Below, piece after piece: positions 1 through 5,258 of a stretch of 11,312 nt of DNA (its first letter is position 1; each line of letters starts with the position of its first letter). The stretch is from the NCBI GenBank assembly GCA_002384685.1, contig DGAZ01000026.1, positions 13,004-24,315 of the forward strand, in the 5' to 3' direction. The DNA is from Methylophilales bacterium UBA4017. Lineage in GTDB: Bacteria; Pseudomonadota; Gammaproteobacteria; Burkholderiales; Methylophilaceae. Below the pieces are notes generated by a model. The model did not search any database and was not told the origin of the DNA. It was given only the letters and a program-made list of their open reading frames with translations. The translations under genes and the position numbers were made by a program.

Positions 1-1
1 G

Positions 2-280
2 CGGCTATGGTCTGCAACATCGGTATTAACTGACTGGAAAGAAACACCACTAAAAAGTGTCTCATGGAGCAGCGCCGGATCCTTGACCTCGATAAATAAA
101 AAAAGGATTCATCGGTATTTTGTGGGAGATGGCGTTAGCCTGGAACAAGTAATTCTAGATTTTCATAGCGGTGCAATATTTAAGCAGGCAGGAAAACTAT
201 TTTTTGATATCACCGGTTTACTACTTATCATCTTATCTTTGTCAGGTCTATTGCTCTGGTCGAGTAAAAGAAAACGTTAA
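2..280 (+). CDS. PepSY-associated transmembrane protein, C-terminal part (5' end outside window)
   Basis: The frame is open from position 2 to a TAA at 278-280, so this is the 3' end of a gene that starts to the left. An internal TTG at 83 is not a convincing start, because the upstream codons already read as protein. The visible 92 residues contain a V-I-L-D-F-H-S-G motif, then one hydrophobic helix of about 20 residues (starting DITGLLLIIL) ending in L-L-W, then a basic tail (SSKRKR). The pattern HSG, about 15 residues, a helix ending in SGLLLW and a positive tail is typical of the last segment of PepSY-associated TM proteins. These are inner-membrane proteins often found beside TonB-dependent iron-uptake genes or reductases. 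The left-hand neighbours that would show its role are not visible. It converges on the dehydrogenase gene with a 15-nt gap and no clear terminator. Confidence 0.7.
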   Translation, partial: RLWSATSVLTDWKETPLKSVSWSSAGSLTSINKKRIHRYFVGDGVSLEQVILDFHSGAIFKQAGKLFFDITGLLLIILSLSGLLLWSSKRKR

Positions 281-295
281 CCTAACCCCTGTGCG

Positions 296-988
296 TTACC
301 AGTTGATAGGTTTCTCTGCGTAATCAATAAAGCGTCCAGAATTCTCTAAGGTCAGCTTGTCGATAACCTCCATCATACCAACAACACTTTGATCAACATT
401 AATTAAAGCGTTCATTCCGCCCATGTCAGTTTTTACCCAGCCTGGATGGAGAGTGAGGGTGGCAATACCGTGAGACCGTAAGTCGTGTTGCAGGCTCCGC
501 ATCACCATATTAAGTGCAGATTTACTAGACCGATAAATATAAGACCCTCCGCTCGTATTGTCATCAATACTCCCCATCTTGCTAGTGACTGATACCACCT
601 TCTTCAAGACTCCATCCATGATGTGGGGTAAAAAAGTGCAGGCTATTTCGTAGGGAGCAATAGTATTGGTAGTAAAGCTTTCTAACCACGCCTCCTTATT
701 GACAGAGCCAAGCGAGCTTGATCGCCAGATCCCTGCATTATTAATCAGGATATCAATAGGTAGGCCCTTTAACTTGTCAGCTAACATTTGGATACTTTCC
801 GACTGGGCAACATCTAAAGTTAATATCTGTATATTGCTATATCGATTGGCCATGCTCGTTAATTGATCTGCACTATCGATGTCTCGGCAGGTGGCAATCA
901 CTTGGAAATGTTTTTGTGCATAGAGCTCAGCAAATTTCAATCCTAGCCCTCTATTGGCTCCAGTTATTAAAATGGTAGATGGGTTCAT
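296..988 (-). CDS. Short-chain dehydrogenase/reductase (SDR), C-factor-like
   Basis: This 230-residue protein is a complete classical SDR, an NAD(P)H-dependent oxidoreductase expected in the cytosol. The Rossmann cofactor motif TGANRGLG is at residues 9-16, a conserved Asp in LDV at 59, NNAG at 83-86, and the active-site tetrad N108, S136, Y152 and K156 (YRSSK). PGWVKTDMGG follows at about 182-191. Arg13 in the glycine motif and Arg35 at the end of the second strand hint at NADP(H) preference, which is inference. The length and the HPGWVKTDMGG motif resemble the C-factor (CsgA)-like SDR group, but the substrate cannot be read from sequence. The ATG at 988 has only a weak AAAGAA element upstream. 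The gene is divergent from the pentapeptide-repeat gene across a 72-nt spacer and seems monocistronic. Family assignment is secure; function is open. Confidence 0.9.
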   Translation of the reverse strand: MNPSTILITGANRGLGLKFAELYAQKHFQVIATCRDIDSADQLTSMANRYSNIQILTLDVAQSESIQMLADKLKGLPIDILINNAGIWRSSSLGSVNKEAWLESFTTNTIAPYEIACTFLPHIMDGVLKKVVSVTSKMGSIDDNTSGGSYIYRSSKSALNMVMRSLQHDLRSHGIATLTLHPGWVKTDMGGMNALINVDQSVVGMMEVIDKLTLENSGRFIDYAEKPINW

Positions 989-1025
989 GACGCTACATTC
1001 TTTTTTGTTGTTATATAATTAAGTT

Positions 1026-1031
1026 TATACT
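1026..1031 (+). promoter_or_regulatory. Candidate -10 element for the pentapeptide-repeat gene
   Basis: TATACT lies 29 nt before the ATG at 1061 in the short divergent spacer (989-1060). The best upstream partners are TTTTGT at 1003-1008 (17-nt spacer) or TTGTTG at 1005-1010 (15-nt spacer), both poor -35 matches. A second TATAAT at 1014-1019 could serve instead. The ribosome binding site AAGGA at 1050-1054, 6 nt from the ATG, is good. Confidence 0.35.
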
Positions 1032-1060
1032 AAAGAATAAAAGCCAACCAAGGATTATCT

Positions 1061-1999
1061 ATGAAATTTTCTCTTATCATTGCTGTTATATTGCTATCCA
1101 CTCAAGCTTTCGCAGCTGAATTCGATAATTACTGCGCTATCAGTTTGGCTGAAGGAAATTTTCATAAAACGGACTGCTCTATTAAGGCTGACTTTGAGGG
1201 CAAGGAATATTGCTTTGGCAATGAAACATCAAGGTCTATTTTTGTGAAAGAGCCATTGACGATGATCAAAGAAGCGCAACAATTTTTTAGTAAAAATACC
1301 GAAACCACCAGAGAAAAAGTGACGCAGCTTGGAGTCGAATCAATGTTAGATGATCCCGATTGTGATTTGTCGCATAAAGACCTCGGGTACTTAAATTTTA
1401 AGGGTAAAGACTTAACGCATTGCGTTATGGTCAATACCAGTTTTTTTGGCGCAGACCTCCGAGGTGCTAATTTAACTGGAGCTAATTTACAGCGTGCATA
1501 CCTTAACCTAGCACGACTTGAGGATGCCAATTTTTCAGGCGCTAATCTTCGTGAAGCAACCATGTTCCAACCGATTTTTGGCAACACTATATTCAGTGGC
1601 GCCAACCTTAGTAGTGCAAGAGTTATCGGCACTCTGGGTAAGGTAGACATGTCATCTGCGCAGGTAATAGACGGTCAGTTTGGGCTCGATGTAGGTAATC
1701 AGCCCATGGGCCAAATGAAGTTTGATTCCTCGGGCGGTGACTTTAGCAAAACCAATTTTGAAAGGGCCGATTTAAATATTGCTAGTTTTATTTTTGGTAA
1801 TTTACGAGAAGCTAATTTGCGCCACACTAATCTATATCGGGCAGAATTGATTCAAGCTGATTTAACCGGGGCTGATTTAACCGGGGCTGATTTAACGGAT
1901 GCGAATGTTGATGGAGCCAATTTCAACAATGTTAAAGGGTTGGAAACTGTAAAAGGCTTTAATACGGTTAAGGGTAAGTGTAAGAATTGTGGGATGTAG
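1061..1999 (+). CDS. Secreted pentapeptide-repeat protein with YHS-like N-terminal module
   Basis: The 312-residue product starts with a clear Sec signal peptide (MKFSLIIAVILLSTQAFA, cleavage probably after A18), so it should be periplasmic or exported. Residues 25-77 read C-A-I-S-L-A...D-C-S...F-E-G-K-E-Y-C-F-G-N-E...F-x-K-E-P. This resembles a YHS-type module (GKxYxF, then F and P), a small fold often tied to metal handling. Residues 108-190 and 227-295 are A(D/N)LxG/x pentapeptide repeats, which form a right-handed quadrilateral beta-helix. Between them lies a less regular stretch (190-226). Seven cysteines remain after cleavage (25, 39, 51, 101, 121, 307, 310), including a C-terminal CKNC. 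The start has a good RBS (AAGGA, 6-nt spacing). The function is unknown; the pentapeptide helix is usually a binding or scaffolding surface. The YHS assignment is by pattern only. Confidence 0.85.
   Translation: MKFSLIIAVILLSTQAFAAEFDNYCAISLAEGNFHKTDCSIKADFEGKEYCFGNETSRSIFVKEPLTMIKEAQQFFSKNTETTREKVTQLGVESMLDDPDCDLSHKDLGYLNFKGKDLTHCVMVNTSFFGADLRGANLTGANLQRAYLNLARLEDANFSGANLREATMFQPIFGNTIFSGANLSSARVIGTLGKVDMSSAQVIDGQFGLDVGNQPMGQMKFDSSGGDFSKTNFERADLNIASFIFGNLREANLRHTNLYRAELIQADLTGADLTGADLTDANVDGANFNNVKGLETVKGFNTVKGKCKNCGM
1856..1900 (+). repeat. In-frame 15-bp tandem repeat in the pentapeptide domain
   Basis: The unit gctgatttaaccggg occurs exactly at 1856-1870 and 1871-1885, and a third copy at 1886-1900 differs only at its end. 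Each copy encodes one pentapeptide A-D-L-T-G or A-D-L-T-D. DNA identity, rather than just protein similarity, points to recent duplication of one coil-building unit by slippage. Confidence 0.85.
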
Positions 2000-2012
2000 G
2001 TTTTACGACCAA

Positions 2013-2039
2013 AAAAAACGCCCGTCAAGGGCGTTTTTT
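2013..2039. terminator. Bidirectional rho-independent terminator
   Basis: An 11-bp perfect stem, aaaaaacgccc (2013-2023) and gggcgtttttt (2029-2039), encloses a 5-nt loop gtcaa. It carries A-runs on the left and T-runs on the right, so it can stop transcription from both sides. It sits 13 nt past the stop of the pentapeptide gene and 15 nt past the stop of the convergent HU gene. Confidence 0.93.
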
Positions 2040-2054
2040 AATTTTATACTTTTC

Positions 2055-2327
2055 TTAGTTTACTGCTGCTTTAAGTGCGGCACCAGCTTTAAATGAAGGA
2101 ACAGTTCTTGCAGAGATTTTTAATTCAGCGCCTGTTTGAGGGTTTCTACCTGTACGCGCAGCTCTCTTAGCCACTTTAAATGTACCAAAACCAATCAAGG
2201 TTACTGAGTCACCTTTTTTTAGTGCACCAGTAACTGCTGCAACTGTTGCATCGATAGCACGTCCCGCTTCTGCTTTAGTTGAGCCTGTTGCGCTTGCTAC
2301 TGCTTCTATAAGTTCACCTTTATTCAT
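2055..2327 (-). CDS. hup: DNA-binding protein HU
   Basis: This 90-residue protein has the usual length and layout of HU, a histone-like nucleoid protein that acts as a dimer and bends DNA. It begins [11 protein letters not shown] and carries the family signature GFGTF at residues 46-50, followed by R-x-x-R-x-GRNPxTG in the DNA-clasping arm, with a conserved V-P-x-F-K-A-G near the end. The frame stays open upstream to an ATG at 2369, but I chose 2327. The family always starts there, a strong GGAGG is 5 nt upstream, and the -10 box (2361-2366) would fall inside the longer version. Alanine and glycine codons are mostly GCT/GCA and GGT, as expected for an abundant protein. It shares the 2013-2039 terminator with the convergent gene. 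Whether this is HupA or HupB type cannot be told. Confidence 0.96.
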   Translation of the reverse strand: MNKGELIEAVASATGSTKAEAGRAIDATVAAVTGALKKGDSVTLIGFGTFKVAKRAARTGRNPQTGAELKISARTVPSFKAGAALKAAVN

Positions 2328-2332
2328 GTAAT

Positions 2333-2337
2333 CCTCC
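2333..2337 (-). promoter_or_regulatory. Ribosome binding site of HU
   Basis: On the minus strand GGAGG is followed by ATTAC and the ATG at 2327. It is the strongest Shine-Dalgarno in the window, and it decides the 90-residue start over the longer reading. Confidence 0.9.
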
Positions 2338-2360
2338 AGATATTTAATGTATGTTTCAAA

Positions 2361-2388
2361 ATAATACATTGTTTGCGTATACCGTCAA
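2361..2388 (-). promoter_or_regulatory. Sigma-70 promoter of HU
   Basis: On the minus strand TTGACG (2388-2383) and TATTAT (2366-2361) are separated by 16 nt, each matching consensus at 5 of 6 bases. Transcription would begin near 2354, giving a leader of about 27 nt that contains the GGAGG site. Confidence 0.8.
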
Positions 2389-2492
2389 ATAATTTATTAT
2401 TTTGGTTTTTCTTTCTTAATTTTCTAAAACCCTTGTCAATACTGCCTTTAGAGCCAGGTTTCGTTAACTTTGCCTATTTTATTAATGCTTGT

Positions 2493-2520
2493 CAACAATT
2501 AAATACCTATTTAATTGTTG
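2493..2520. promoter_or_regulatory. 28-bp near-perfect palindrome upstream of umuD, candidate operator
   Basis: The left arm caacaattaaata (2493-2505) and right arm tatttaattgttg (2508-2520) are exact inverse complements around a 2-nt centre (cc). It lies 43 nt before the umuD ATG, with no T-run after it and no gene ending upstream on the + strand, so a terminator role is unlikely. Size, symmetry and place suit a dimeric repressor site. The regulator could be LexA-like or UmuD itself through its N-terminal extension, but both are inference. It does not match the enterobacterial CTGT-N8-ACAG SOS box. Confidence 0.5.
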
Positions 2521-2551
2521 TACGTCGGTCACCATTCCAATTGATTAATGT

Positions 2552-2557
2552 TACAAT
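2552..2557 (+). promoter_or_regulatory. Candidate -10 element of umuDC
   Basis: TACAAT (5 of 6 to consensus) ends 6 nt before the umuD ATG at 2564. If used, transcription would start at or within a base or two of the start codon. No good -35 is seen at the right distance (2529-2534 reads tcacca), so this would need an activator, or the real promoter may lie further upstream. Confidence 0.3.
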
Positions 2558-2563
2558 AATCAA

Positions 2564-3139
2564 ATGAATAAAGTAAATCGTGGAGGTTTTAGGGTAGGCT
2601 CAGGACGTAAGTTGGGAAGCGGTAGTTATGGCGAACCAACAACCGTAATACGCGTTCCTAAAAGTAAGATCACCGATATCAGGCGGTACATTGTCCGGAA
2701 GCAATCCTATAATATCGATACCATTTTCACTGCCCCCTCTGAGCCAACTAACCAACCGTTACCATTATTTTCTCACAAGGTGCCGGCAGGGTTTCCCTCT
2801 CCAGCAGATGATCATGTAGAGAAAAAATTGGACTTAAATGATTATCTAATCAAACAAAAAGAAGCCACTTTTTTTGTCAGTATCAAAGGTGATTCCATGA
2901 TTGATGCCAGCATTCATGATGGTGATATTGTGATTGTGGATCGATCAAAGGAGGCTAAGATTGGTGATATTGTATTGGCTTCCATTGACGGTGAATTTAC
3001 GGTTAAAACATTAGCCAAACATTTGTCGCACCCAAGATTACTACCAGCCAATAGTAAGTATAAGTACATTGATGTCACCGAGGGTATGATGTTTGAAATT
3101 TGGGGTGTCGTTACTGGAGCAGTGAGAAAATTTAAATAG
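2564..3139 (+). CDS. umuD: UmuD-type autoproteolytic subunit of DNA polymerase V, with N-terminal extension
   Basis: This 191-residue protein is a LexA/UmuD-family S24 peptidase. After RecA-stimulated self-cleavage, UmuD' joins UmuC to form the translesion polymerase Pol V. The cleavage site is A75-G76 (VPAGF), the nucleophile is S111 in GDSM, and the general base is K148 in FTVKTL. The spacings G76-S111 (35) and S111-K148 (37) equal those of E. coli UmuD (G25, S60, K97). E. coli UmuD has only about 24 residues before the cut; here there are 75. The extra part has a Gly/Arg-rich start (RGGFRVGSGRK, residues 6-16), then T-x-x-I-R-V-P plus a helix-like stretch, reminiscent of a ribbon-helix-helix strand and helix. 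It could bind DNA. There is no clear ribosome binding site; in-frame TAA at 2546-2548 rules out a longer start. It is 1 nt from umuC. Confidence 0.93.
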   Translation: MNKVNRGGFRVGSGRKLGSGSYGEPTTVIRVPKSKITDIRRYIVRKQSYNIDTIFTAPSEPTNQPLPLFSHKVPAGFPSPADDHVEKKLDLNDYLIKQKEATFFVSIKGDSMIDASIHDGDIVIVDRSKEAKIGDIVLASIDGEFTVKTLAKHLSHPRLLPANSKYKYIDVTEGMMFEIWGVVTGAVRKFK

Positions 3140-3140
3140 C

Positions 3141-4400
3141 ATGATGGCTTTGGTGGACGTGAATAATTTTTACGTAAGTTGTGAAAGGCTTTTCAATCCT
3201 TATCTGATAGATAAGCCGGTAGTAGTATTAAGTAACAACGATGGCTGCATCATTTCTCGCAGCCAAGAAGCAAAAGATCTAGGAATTAAAATGGGCGAAC
3301 CATTATTTAAAGTGACAACAATGATCAAGCAACACCAAGTGCAGGTATTGTCCTCTAATTATCCTCTCTACGCCGATATCAGTGATCGTGTCATGTCTTT
3401 GTTATCTGGCTTCACAGATACGCAGGAGATTTACTCTATTGATGAATGCTTTCTTAATATGGAGGGCCAGAACAATTTACTGGACATTGCTCAGGAGATC
3501 AAAGATTTGCTATGGCGCTATCTTCGTATGCCGGTGTGTGTAGGTATAGGACCAACAAAAGTATTAGCAAAGTTTGCGAATAGATGTGCAAAAAAACAAG
3601 ATCAACAGAGGGGTGTTTTTATGATCAGGGATGCCAATATGTCGGGGCTGCATAACATCATGGATGACCTATCAGTAGATCAAGTCTGGGGTATCGGCAA
3701 GGCCCTGTCAGCCAAACTACAAAGCAAAGGCGTGTATTCTGTATGGGAACTTAAGCACTCTAATCCGGTATGGATGAGAAAAGTATTTGGCATCAATATT
3801 GAGAGAATTATTTATGAGCTTAATGGTATTTCATGCTTATTGATTGACAATCAGCATGTAGCAAAACAAGCCATTCGGTGTTCTAGAAGTTTTGGCAGGC
3901 GAGTGAGTGATTACGGTCGGTTGGCGGAAGCGGTCACTACCTTTGTTGGCTGCGCTGCACTCAAGGCAAGAAAACAACATACGGTAAGTAACGCCATAAC
4001 TATTTTTTTAAGCACCAACCCTTTTAATAAAAAACTGCGTCATTATCAGGAGGTTATTACAATGCCTTTGGAGCAGCCGACCAATCATACCAGCCTCATT
4101 GTTAAGGCAGCGCTAGATGGATTAAGAAAAATTTATAAAGAGAATGTTGCTTACAGTAAGTGCGGAGTTATTTTAAATAATCTAGAAGAGCTAAGAAAAT
4201 TACCCTACCCCCTGATAACTTCGGAAAATAAAAGACAAGTTAGCCTAACAAAAACAATCGATGAAATTAATAACAAATTTGATAAATACAGTTTACGTAT
4301 AGCGTTTCAACCGCTCAACCCATCATGGAATATGAGGCAAGCCTATCGTAGTCAATCGTACTCCACATCGTGGAGCGATTTAGTATCGGTTGGCTGTTAG
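3141..4400 (+). CDS. umuC: UmuC, Y-family catalytic subunit of DNA polymerase V
   Basis: The 419-residue product is close to E. coli UmuC (422). This error-prone polymerase copies past DNA lesions when complexed with UmuD' and activated RecA. Catalytic acidic residues are D6 (ALVDVNNFY) and D101/E102 (YSIDECF). The steric-gate region N-F-Y is at 9-11, VVVLSNNDGC at 27-36, a GIGPTKVLAKFAN helix-hairpin-helix-like region follows, and then VWGIGKAL and the little-finger domain. The C-terminal DUF4113-like tail (Y-x-x-x-W-x-D) is complete. The start is ATG ATG; the first aligns with E. coli MFAL. There is no strong ribosome binding site, so it is probably coupled to umuD translation. The usual QLNLF-like beta-clamp motif near residue 357 is not seen (the region reads L-R-K-L-P-Y-P-L). 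Its stop abuts the stop of the next gene with no spacer. Confidence 0.96.
   Translation: MMALVDVNNFYVSCERLFNPYLIDKPVVVLSNNDGCIISRSQEAKDLGIKMGEPLFKVTTMIKQHQVQVLSSNYPLYADISDRVMSLLSGFTDTQEIYSIDECFLNMEGQNNLLDIAQEIKDLLWRYLRMPVCVGIGPTKVLAKFANRCAKKQDQQRGVFMIRDANMSGLHNIMDDLSVDQVWGIGKALSAKLQSKGVYSVWELKHSNPVWMRKVFGINIERIIYELNGISCLLIDNQHVAKQAIRCSRSFGRRVSDYGRLAEAVTTFVGCAALKARKQHTVSNAITIFLSTNPFNKKLRHYQEVITMPLEQPTNHTSLIVKAALDGLRKIYKENVAYSKCGVILNNLEELRKLPYPLITSENKRQVSLTKTIDEINNKFDKYSLRIAFQPLNPSWNMRQAYRSQSYSTSWSDLVSVGC
4354..4380. other. Stem-loop in the 3' end of umuC
   Basis: AATCG (4354-4358) and CTCCAC (4361-4366) pair with GTGGAG (4370-4375) and CGATT (4376-4380). This gives 11 base pairs with a 2-nt bulge and a 3-nt loop, ending 20 nt before the umuC stop codon. 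No T-run follows on either strand, so it is not a standard terminator. As it sits where two convergent genes meet without a spacer, it may stabilise or delimit mRNA ends. It is inside coding sequence, so it may also be chance. Confidence 0.45.
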
Positions 4401-5255
4401 CTAATTTGTAGGGGCAGGATTGAGCTTAATAAAAATATCTTGATTTTGTAGGTGTACCTTCCAACCCTCAAAATAGAGTTCGCTGCGCGTTGGATCAAGC
4501 TGTATTTTGAAGGGAGCGACACCGCGATGTGTGAGTTTTTCACCCTCAGAAAGGGTGTATGTAGCTAAGGTATCATTGTTATCAAGAGCGCAAATGGTCT
4601 GCGCTTTAGTGGAAATTAAGTGAAAGTAAGTGGCTGGCTTTTCGGGTGAGTTGGTCGAAAAATGAGTGAATGGTGAAGCGGTGCGAATGGTGCATATAAA
4701 AGACAAAGCTTGTGCATTGGGAGTAGCAACCTCAGGAACCTCCTTTTTTTCTATGATGTCAGTCGGGTCGCCAGCTTGGCCAGGAACTTCTAACACTATA
4801 GGCAAATCATTTTGTGTTAATTCACTTGCGTCCGATGCAGGTAAATTGATAGCCTCATCAGAGCTTGCCGGTAACTCCAAATCATCATGAGAGGAATTAT
4901 TAACAACAATGAAAAACACAATAATGATGAGGGTAAGGAAAGCACAGAGAGGAAGGACAAATTTATTCAGGCTTATCTGCTGAATATCGTCTACGATAGA
5001 CGGCTCCAGATTTCTTGGGGCATCGGGAGGAATAACCTTTTCGATAGGTAACGCCAAGATGAAAGCATATCGTTTAATCGCCAATGTCCGAAAGTGATCA
5101 TTAGCAAAGCCATGGGGAAGGTGTTCCTCAATAGACTTAATTTGCCCCTCATGCATCGTTAGTTGCTGTGCAATATCACTCCGAGCAATCTTTTGTCTCG
5201 TTCTTTCCTTTTTGAGAAGGGCGCCGTTATATTGAAAGGTTTTATTACTAGCCAT
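4401..5255 (-). CDS. RodZ-like protein: cytoplasmic HTH, one TM helix, DUF4115-like C-terminal domain
   Basis: The 284-residue product has the RodZ plan. An N-terminal XRE-type helix-turn-helix domain spans about residues 10-75 (LLKKERTRQKIARSDIAQQL...). One transmembrane helix follows at about 98-118, then a Pro/Asp/Glu-rich linker (119-180) and a C-terminal beta domain with GVAPFKIQLD and Y-F-E-G-W-K-V like DUF4115. In RodZ the HTH binds MreB and the outer domain helps cell-wall elongation. The HTH lacks obvious DNA-binding basic residues, consistent with a protein-binding role. It is not in the usual rodZ-ispG setting; instead it lies 3 nt downstream of the antiporter gene, so it is probably the second gene of that operon. 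It may be a divergent second RodZ or another envelope protein. No good ribosome binding site precedes the ATG, which suggests coupling to the antiporter. Confidence 0.75.
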   Translation of the reverse strand: MASNKTFQYNGALLKKERTRQKIARSDIAQQLTMHEGQIKSIEEHLPHGFANDHFRTLAIKRYAFILALPIEKVIPPDAPRNLEPSIVDDIQQISLNKFVLPLCAFLTLIIIVFFIVVNNSSHDDLELPASSDEAINLPASDASELTQNDLPIVLEVPGQAGDPTDIIEKKEVPEVATPNAQALSFICTIRTASPFTHFSTNSPEKPATYFHLISTKAQTICALDNNDTLATYTLSEGEKLTHRGVAPFKIQLDPTRSELYFEGWKVHLQNQDIFIKLNPAPTN

Positions 5256-5258
5256 GGC

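Noticed and set aside
83..280. A separate 65-residue gene starting at TTG 83
   Set aside because: The frame is open to the window edge and the upstream residues continue the protein, so it is the end of a larger gene.
1162..1650. 162-residue minus-strand frame opposite the pentapeptide gene
   Set aside because: It is a shadow of the regular repeat codons on the + strand, rich in Leu/Ala/Pro/Arg, with no ribosome site or family match.
2328..2369. N-terminal extension of HU to an ATG at 2369
   Set aside because: The HU promoter -10 box lies at 2361-2366 and a strong GGAGG serves the ATG at 2327, which matches the family start.
2442..2457. CTG-N10-CAG resembling the core of a LexA box
   Set aside because: The flanking bases are CTGC and CCAG rather than CTGT and ACAG, the centre is not AT-rich, and it is over 100 nt from the umuD start with no promoter beside it. 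Chance is likely.
2373..2567. A 64-residue + strand frame in the HU-umuD spacer
   Set aside because: It starts inside the HU promoter, lacks a ribosome site, has a low-complexity Phe/Leu composition with no family look, and covers the palindrome.
2564..4400. umuDC as part of a mobile or plasmid-borne mutagenesis module
   Set aside because: There is no integrase, transposase, repeat or attachment-like site on either side, and base composition looks like that of the neighbours.
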